Source of the DNA: Piper betle
Lineage: Eukaryota; Streptophyta; Magnoliopsida; Piperales; Piperaceae
Direction: 5' to 3'
Assembly (NCBI GenBank): GCA_033002965.1
Contig: JAURVB010013270.1
Coordinates: 1-64,000, forward strand
Length of the DNA: 64,000 nt
Shown: positions 58,914-64,000 of the stretch, piece after piece
How positions within the stretch are numbered: the first letter of the stretch is position 1
Layout: each line of letters opens with the position of its first letter
Made by a program: the position numbers and the translations under genes
The notes under the pieces: generated by a model
Seen by the model: only the letters and a program-made list of their open reading frames with translations
Databases searched by the model: none
Told to the model about the DNA's origin: nothing

Positions 58914-61900
58914 TGTAAAACCCGGGTTTTTTGCCAAATGGTTTCAATTTTGGTTTGGTCGTGACCTGGATCGAGTTGTTTAATCGGCTATTTTGCCGCA
59001 TATTTATGTATGGTATCTAGGTATATATGAGTTGCCCGACCTTAGCCTCCTTCAGCGCTCAGTTCGCCAGTTTGGATGTGGAACACCATGTTTTATTTTA
59101 TTGTTCATGTTTGGTCCATTTAATCATATATAGTTAGATATTAGGACTGTATCCCTCTCGAGTCTTTTGTGTGTTTGATAACCTTACGGACCGTCCTAAC
59201 CCCTTTTGGGGCCTACATTGCAATTCCCGAGGTGGACCCAATCACCTTAAGGTTAAACCCTAAGTTTTTGGGTTTGTAAATAACCCAACCCATACCTCTT
59301 TTAGCTAACCCAATGCATACTTCTTTAGCTAACCCAACCCATACCCCTATAGGTATGGCACCCATACCTCTATGACATCACTAAGCCAACCCATTCCTCT
59401 TTAAATATGATACCCATACCTATGAAATCGCCAAACCAACCAGCCCTTCTTCTATAAAATCCACCCATTCCCTCACCTTTCCACTCCTTCCCCCAACCTT
59501 CTTTTCCACTCTTTGAGCTCTCTCTATCCTTTCTTGGCCTTCTAAGATGTTCTTCTTTCAAGGGTTGAGGGACTTGGAATGGGAAAACTCCAAGTGACCT
59601 CCCTTTGAACCTTTAAATGTATGTTCTTTCCTGGTTTTGGTTGATGATTCTTGTTTGGATTGTTTTTTCATATACAGATTTTTATTATATTTTTAAAAAG
59701 TATATATGTCTATTAAATAATTTTGAGAGGTAGTTTCATGTCATTATCATGGGTAGATAAATAGTTATGATTTTTGCATCATCTGTATGTCCAGATCTGT
59801 ACTAGTTGAGCATTAAATTCATAAGTCATGTTTTAGATGTCAGAGTTAGATGATCTTGGTCTTTTTATCTTCACACAACATAGATCTACAAGTTATATGT
59901 TGAGCATGTCGACTTATTTGCCATGGAGGATCATGATAAGGTCCAAACTTTGATTAAAGGTGGCAGCTTTCAAGTTTCCAGTGACCTAATCACCCATTTC
60001 CCCAATTTTTACACCTTGTTATGATTTTAATTTCATAATATATCTTATGATCATATGTTAATAATGTTGTGATCTTAATATCATAAATTTACCATACTAA
60101 AATTACCTCAACTAAGGCCTGAACAAAATTAATGAAACACTGTGTGCATCTTCTGTGTTCTGTATTAACTACCTATGTTGTGTGTTTACTTAAATGCTTG
60201 GCTAAAAATTAGATCACGTAAAAATATATAAAAATTACCTAATAAACCAATAATTGTTTTATCTAACCTTGAAAATTTTAGGGCTAAAAAAAATTTCATT
60301 CTAATGGTTATTTGGATCGGAATTTTGGAGTACACATGAACAAAGTTCATAATGCTGTTTCTATTATTTGAATTGAAAAATATGTGGATAGTATATTCAT
60401 CTCTGGGAAAATTATATAATAAATTACAGAGTTTACTAAGTAACCTAATATTTTCTATGTCAATTTTTGGAGCATTTGGGTATGTATTTAATTCAGTAGA
60501 AATGTCTAATTCTACCCTAGTTGGGTAAATTACAGAAATTACTAAATCAGAAATCAAGATTAGAAAGATTAACTAGGCCCAATTACAAATAAATTGGACC
60601 TTCAATATTAATGGGATAATTTTTCAAGTGTTATATAACTATTCTAATTGACCAAAGATCATTTGGATTTATCAAGCCCATGGGCTAAAATTTTGAAGTT
60701 TGATGTATAGTGATGGAATACTGTTCGCAGCACTTTAATCCAACCTTAATTAACCCCAATCAACATGATCATCAGCATATTATTACTTGTTAATATTTAT
60801 GACAGACCCTTAGGGTGTCTTGAACTAGGGGTTCAAATTTTGGGTTAATTGGATACCATTTGGTCTGTCCAAAAAATCATCTAATTAAGTTTGACCATAA
60901 AACCCTACGTATGAAATCATGCACTAACCCAAACCTTAAATTAAACTACCTAATGAGGTTTAACCAATCACTAAGCAAAATAAGTAAGTTAATTAACTTT
61001 TACATATTGTACATGTATGAAGACTTTGCCTCATCTTGTGTGCTAGTATAATCCGATTATAATTCGGATTTCATCTCCTGGTAGGTTACACAAGTTGAGC
61101 TCACTGATTTAGGATGCCGAGCTCCACTTATCTACGTCTGTAGGACTCTCTTGCTTCACCATTATGTTTTGCTCTTGAGTGTCACATTTAATCATATTTT
61201 AAAGGATAGGATGATGTCAACGGCACTTTTATTGGTTCCCTCCGATACTGGACCATTTAGTCGCATTTTATCGTATATTTAATAAAACTACAAGGATGAG
61301 ATCTCTTGTTGGTTTTCGAACTGAAGCTTCAGAAATGTATGATACAAGCCTCTTCCCTAAGCCTATTATATAAGTATGCATATTTTTATGGATTTCATGA
61401 ATAAGAGAATGAACGGTATTGAGATATGCAAATTATACTACTACCCATTCTACCCTTAATTGGCGCAATGTATATAGGGTACTACGAATGCAGTGCATTT
61501 TTAAAACTTGTTGCACATTGGTTCAGAGCCACATGGGTATAGTGGCGGGCGATATATGGAAGATGTGAGGGTGTAAGTGCTATATGTATGTTTATATGTT
61601 TGTAAGATGCCTCTTTGTAGGCAAGTATGGTATGATATGTGGCCGCATTAGCCTTCGCTTACCACCCTGTATGATTCTAGAAGTTTTTACAACTTTTTCA
61701 TTGGTGTTTAGATACCCATTTTCCAGTAATGGTATATTCCTAGTCTCTACAAGACCAGTAATCAATTATTTGATTTCTGATATTTTCTCTAATATATGTA
61801 AGTGTTTTGTTTTTTTGACCGGAGTAGGTGGATGGATCAAATGGCTCATGGCGGGCTATGTCGTCTTGTATTTGTGTAATATGAAATTGAGATATAGTGT

Positions 61901-62716
61901 GTTATGGGAATAAGCCCTAAAGTTGTATAAACTTATATGATTCGGGATAAGTCAATTGATTGTTGTTGTGCACGTGTGTTTTATATATCATTATATTATT
62001 ATTGTGGTGTAGACAAACTTTGGGGCACTCTAACTATTGTTTGAAAGGTATAAGCCTCAAAGTCCTGGAACATGATGACGAGCTTACCAGGTACGCAAAA
62101 CATATTTGTTGTAGTTGTGTGAGTGTGTGATAAAGAAACATGGGTAGGAGGAGTATACGGTTCGCACTGCTTGAAGACCCATGTGAAGTCTGGGTGTTAG
62201 GGTTTGATGCCCTGACATCCGATGATGTTGTGTTTAATTTTTTAATTTTCTTGCACATATCGGGTATGTGGAACAAGTAACCATGACCCTTGTTCAAATT
62301 CTCTGCATTCATCCGCTTGTAAGAAATTAATAAATGTAACAATCACTTGAACTAAGTAGTAAGAAAAGGTTCATTTACAACATGCAACCTCAAGACTGTA
62401 GCTGGGGTGTGTCTCTTCTAGAATTGAGAGTGATCATTAGTACTTTTAAAAGTCACCACTCATAGTCGTAAGGAAGGTTTTGCCTCTATTGTGGCTAGGA
62501 GTGATCATATAGAATTCTTGAGTTTAAGAGACTCTTTATGCTAGTATGAACCAGCATGCATATGTGATGAAACCCTGTAAGGTTTCCCGTCTTGCACCTC
62601 CTCGAAGGTTGTGATCTACTTCCATAAAAGTTGTACGATATTAGTCCAACAAATAGTTTTCCAAATTATAACATCCCGCTTCGGTCTGCCCTTGGACAGA
62701 AAAATGGGGTGTTATA
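58914..62716 (+). mobile_element. Solo LTR H (3803 bp), TSD GAAGA
   Basis: It runs from TGTAAAACCCGGG to GGGGTGTTATA (TTATA instead of TTACA by one C-to-T change), with exact direct repeats GAAGA at 58909-58913 and 62717-62721. The middle (about 61080-61760) matches LTR-C read in the plus direction, including GGTTTTCGAACTGAAGC and CCTATTATATAAGTATGC. The first two kilobases are unlike the C copies here. Short frames, such as 60186-60557 and 61584-61913, show no family likeness and lie within the LTR. Confidence 0.9.
61367..61373 (+). promoter_or_regulatory. TATA-like box of LTR-H
   Basis: TATATAA lies within CCTATTATATAAGTATGC, the same core as in LTR-C and LTR-A. It sits about 2.45 kb into the LTR, so U3 would be unusually long. 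Confidence 0.5.
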
Positions 62717-63974
62717 GAAGATTTTTCGGATTCGGAACTGTGAGTGTGATTTGATTTTCAAAACTCTTTTATCTTCATATATGGTAGGCTTTTCTTTTTG
62801 TTGGGTTATCACCACCCATTTGCATTGAAAAAACTCAATAGTCAGCTTTTGACTTTTCATTATGACACTAATGGTTGGTATTTCATATACTTCTGTATAA
62901 TTATGTTCTTTACTATAAAAGTTTAATGTAGTAACTTCTTTAATTATATACATATTATTCTATGTAAAGGAGAATTCGGTTAATATTAAATAAAAATCCT
63001 CTTGATAATTTGTGAGCATTTTGGCTCCCAAAGGAGGGATTTAGAGAAGTTAATCAAGTAGTTTGAGGGAAAATATTTTCTTTGGGTTAATTCTTTTAGA
63101 GCTGCCTATTTTCTAACACTTTTCCCCCTCTAGTATCATCTCTTCCTCATTAGGAGTCTCTCCATCTTCTCATATATAGATACACCTCTCCTCTTCCTCT
63201 CACATCCATCTATAGTGTTTGTGTTTTTTTTTAGTTTTGAGTTTGATTAATGAGTAATTAAATACTAATTAGTTCATAATGAATTCAAATTAAGTTGAAT
63301 TAAATCAAGTGAGGATATTAGTAATAGTTGTCATATGTTTATTATCTTTGTTTATGGATGAAAGCATGCTTTATATTATATATAGATAACTAAATTTATG
63401 TTATTATTATTGTTAGTGTTGTTCATTTATGTATATGGTTGTCTTTTAAATTCATGATCATGTGGGATAATTATTCATATAATATTAAACATGTATATTA
63501 TGTTTCCATCTGGGATATGCATAATAATTATATTAGATAATGTTAATAAATATTAAAGAAAATTATGATCTATATGAGTTTGTTAATGGTTATAGTTAAT
63601 TAATTAATTAATGACATTGTAATCTATTAATTAACTAGTTATAATTAATTAAAGTAACAAGGATGACATCTTTACAACTTAGTAAGTTAATACACGTATA
63701 TGATCATGGGCTATTAATAATTAATCAAATCACAAGTATAATTAATCATTGTTGGGTTAGTTAAAATGTTATAAATTCATGTGAATGAGCATATTATAAC
63801 TATTACATGAATATTTTACTAGTTAAAATGGGATTAGTATTAAATTATTGTTTAGGGTTTAGAATCATATATATTTATGATGTCACTAATAAAATATAAA
63901 GATAAGAACATTATGTGGTTGTATTAGTAAAATAAGTCATAGATTATTAGAATAAATAGCATACTAATTGCAAG

Positions 63975-64000
63975 TTTAACACCCTATTCCGGTTCACCGG
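63975..64000 (-). mobile_element. Start of another A/C-type LTR, cut by the window edge
   Basis: The last 26 bases read TTTAACACCC then TATTCCGGTTCACCGG, matching the end of LTR-A/C in minus orientation (TGTAACACCCC..TTCGGTTCACC), with the first TG changed to TT. Confidence 0.6.

Larger units (their letters stand above)
58556..63974 (+). mobile_element. LTR-D-like copy D4, split by solo LTR H
   Basis: The left piece (58556-58913) starts TGTAATATCCTGAAAATAATTATG-like sequence and follows D2 to about 58735. The right piece (62717 onward) resumes D sequence (GTTTAATGTAGTAACTTCTTT, AGGAGAATTC, GTGAGCATTTTGGCTCC) up to about 63060 and then differs from D2. It has a TATA-like CATATATAGATAC near 63172 and AT-rich DNA to the point where another LTR begins. 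The segment 58740-58913 is not in D2. It lies in the chromovirus remnant. The right end is not seen. No genes are visible from 63060 to 63974. Confidence 0.65.

Noticed and set aside
60186..60557. 123-codon minus-strand frame in an AT-rich stretch
   Set aside because: It is wholly inside solo LTR H, has no recognisable domain and has the composition expected of chance.

Overview
This window looks like a transposon-rich intergenic or pericentromeric stretch of a flowering-plant nuclear genome. I see no intact host gene, rRNA gene or tRNA gene. Almost every base can be assigned to LTR retrotransposons or their debris: Ty3/gypsy gag-pol remnants (a tRNA-Asp-primed type and a chromovirus with a chromodomain-like tail), one Ty1/copia remnant, and several non-coding LTR families primed by initiator tRNA-Met. 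The species cannot be fixed from sequence alone. The labels A to H below are mine: A, B, C, D and H are long non-coding LTR families, E is a miniature (TRIM) family, and F and G are two decayed gypsy elements.

Layout. 1-3063: LTR-A copy, minus. 3064-8939: gypsy F pieces, including two 1.16 kb LTRs facing head to head around a 359 bp piece of LTR-B, then gag/protease debris and a 3' end with a polypurine tract. 8940-12345: two LTR-B pieces in opposite orientation, forming an inverted repeat. 12346-14172: copia remnant. 14173-22419: C element, minus, with non-coding internal DNA and two LTRs. 22420-25827: tandem D array (LTR-int-LTR-int-LTR). 25828-36958: a second, rearranged C element carrying an A fragment, a B solo LTR with mismatched flanks, and a clean B solo LTR (TSD CAAAC). 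36959-55480: gypsy G, minus, interrupted by a TRIM array (TSD CTTTA) and by a B solo LTR (39782-54760, TSD AAACT). That B LTR itself holds another B solo LTR (TSD TGAAT), a complete 9.4 kb non-autonomous A element (TSD CAGGC) and a second TRIM array (CACAG/CACGG). 55481-56504: unassigned DNA with a CACTA-like patch. 56505-58555: chromovirus pol remnant. 58556-63974: D-like LTR split by a 3.8 kb solo LTR, H (TSD GAAGA). 63975-end: start of another A/C-type LTR.

The strongest results are direct 5-bp target-site duplications that fix the exact ends and nesting order of seven insertions. The most interesting biology lies in the non-coding families. Their LTRs are very long (about 1.2 to 3.8 kb) and modular. 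A and C share a conserved non-coding internal region although their LTRs differ. A GC-rich module sits in opposite orientation in A and B. B LTRs keep a 12-bp-arm hairpin and a wobble-paired stem beside an AG|GT, and carry fast-changing minisatellites at one fixed place. None of the families has visible coding capacity, so movement would need proteins from autonomous elements, probably Tekay/Del-type chromoviruses for A, judging by its polypurine tract.
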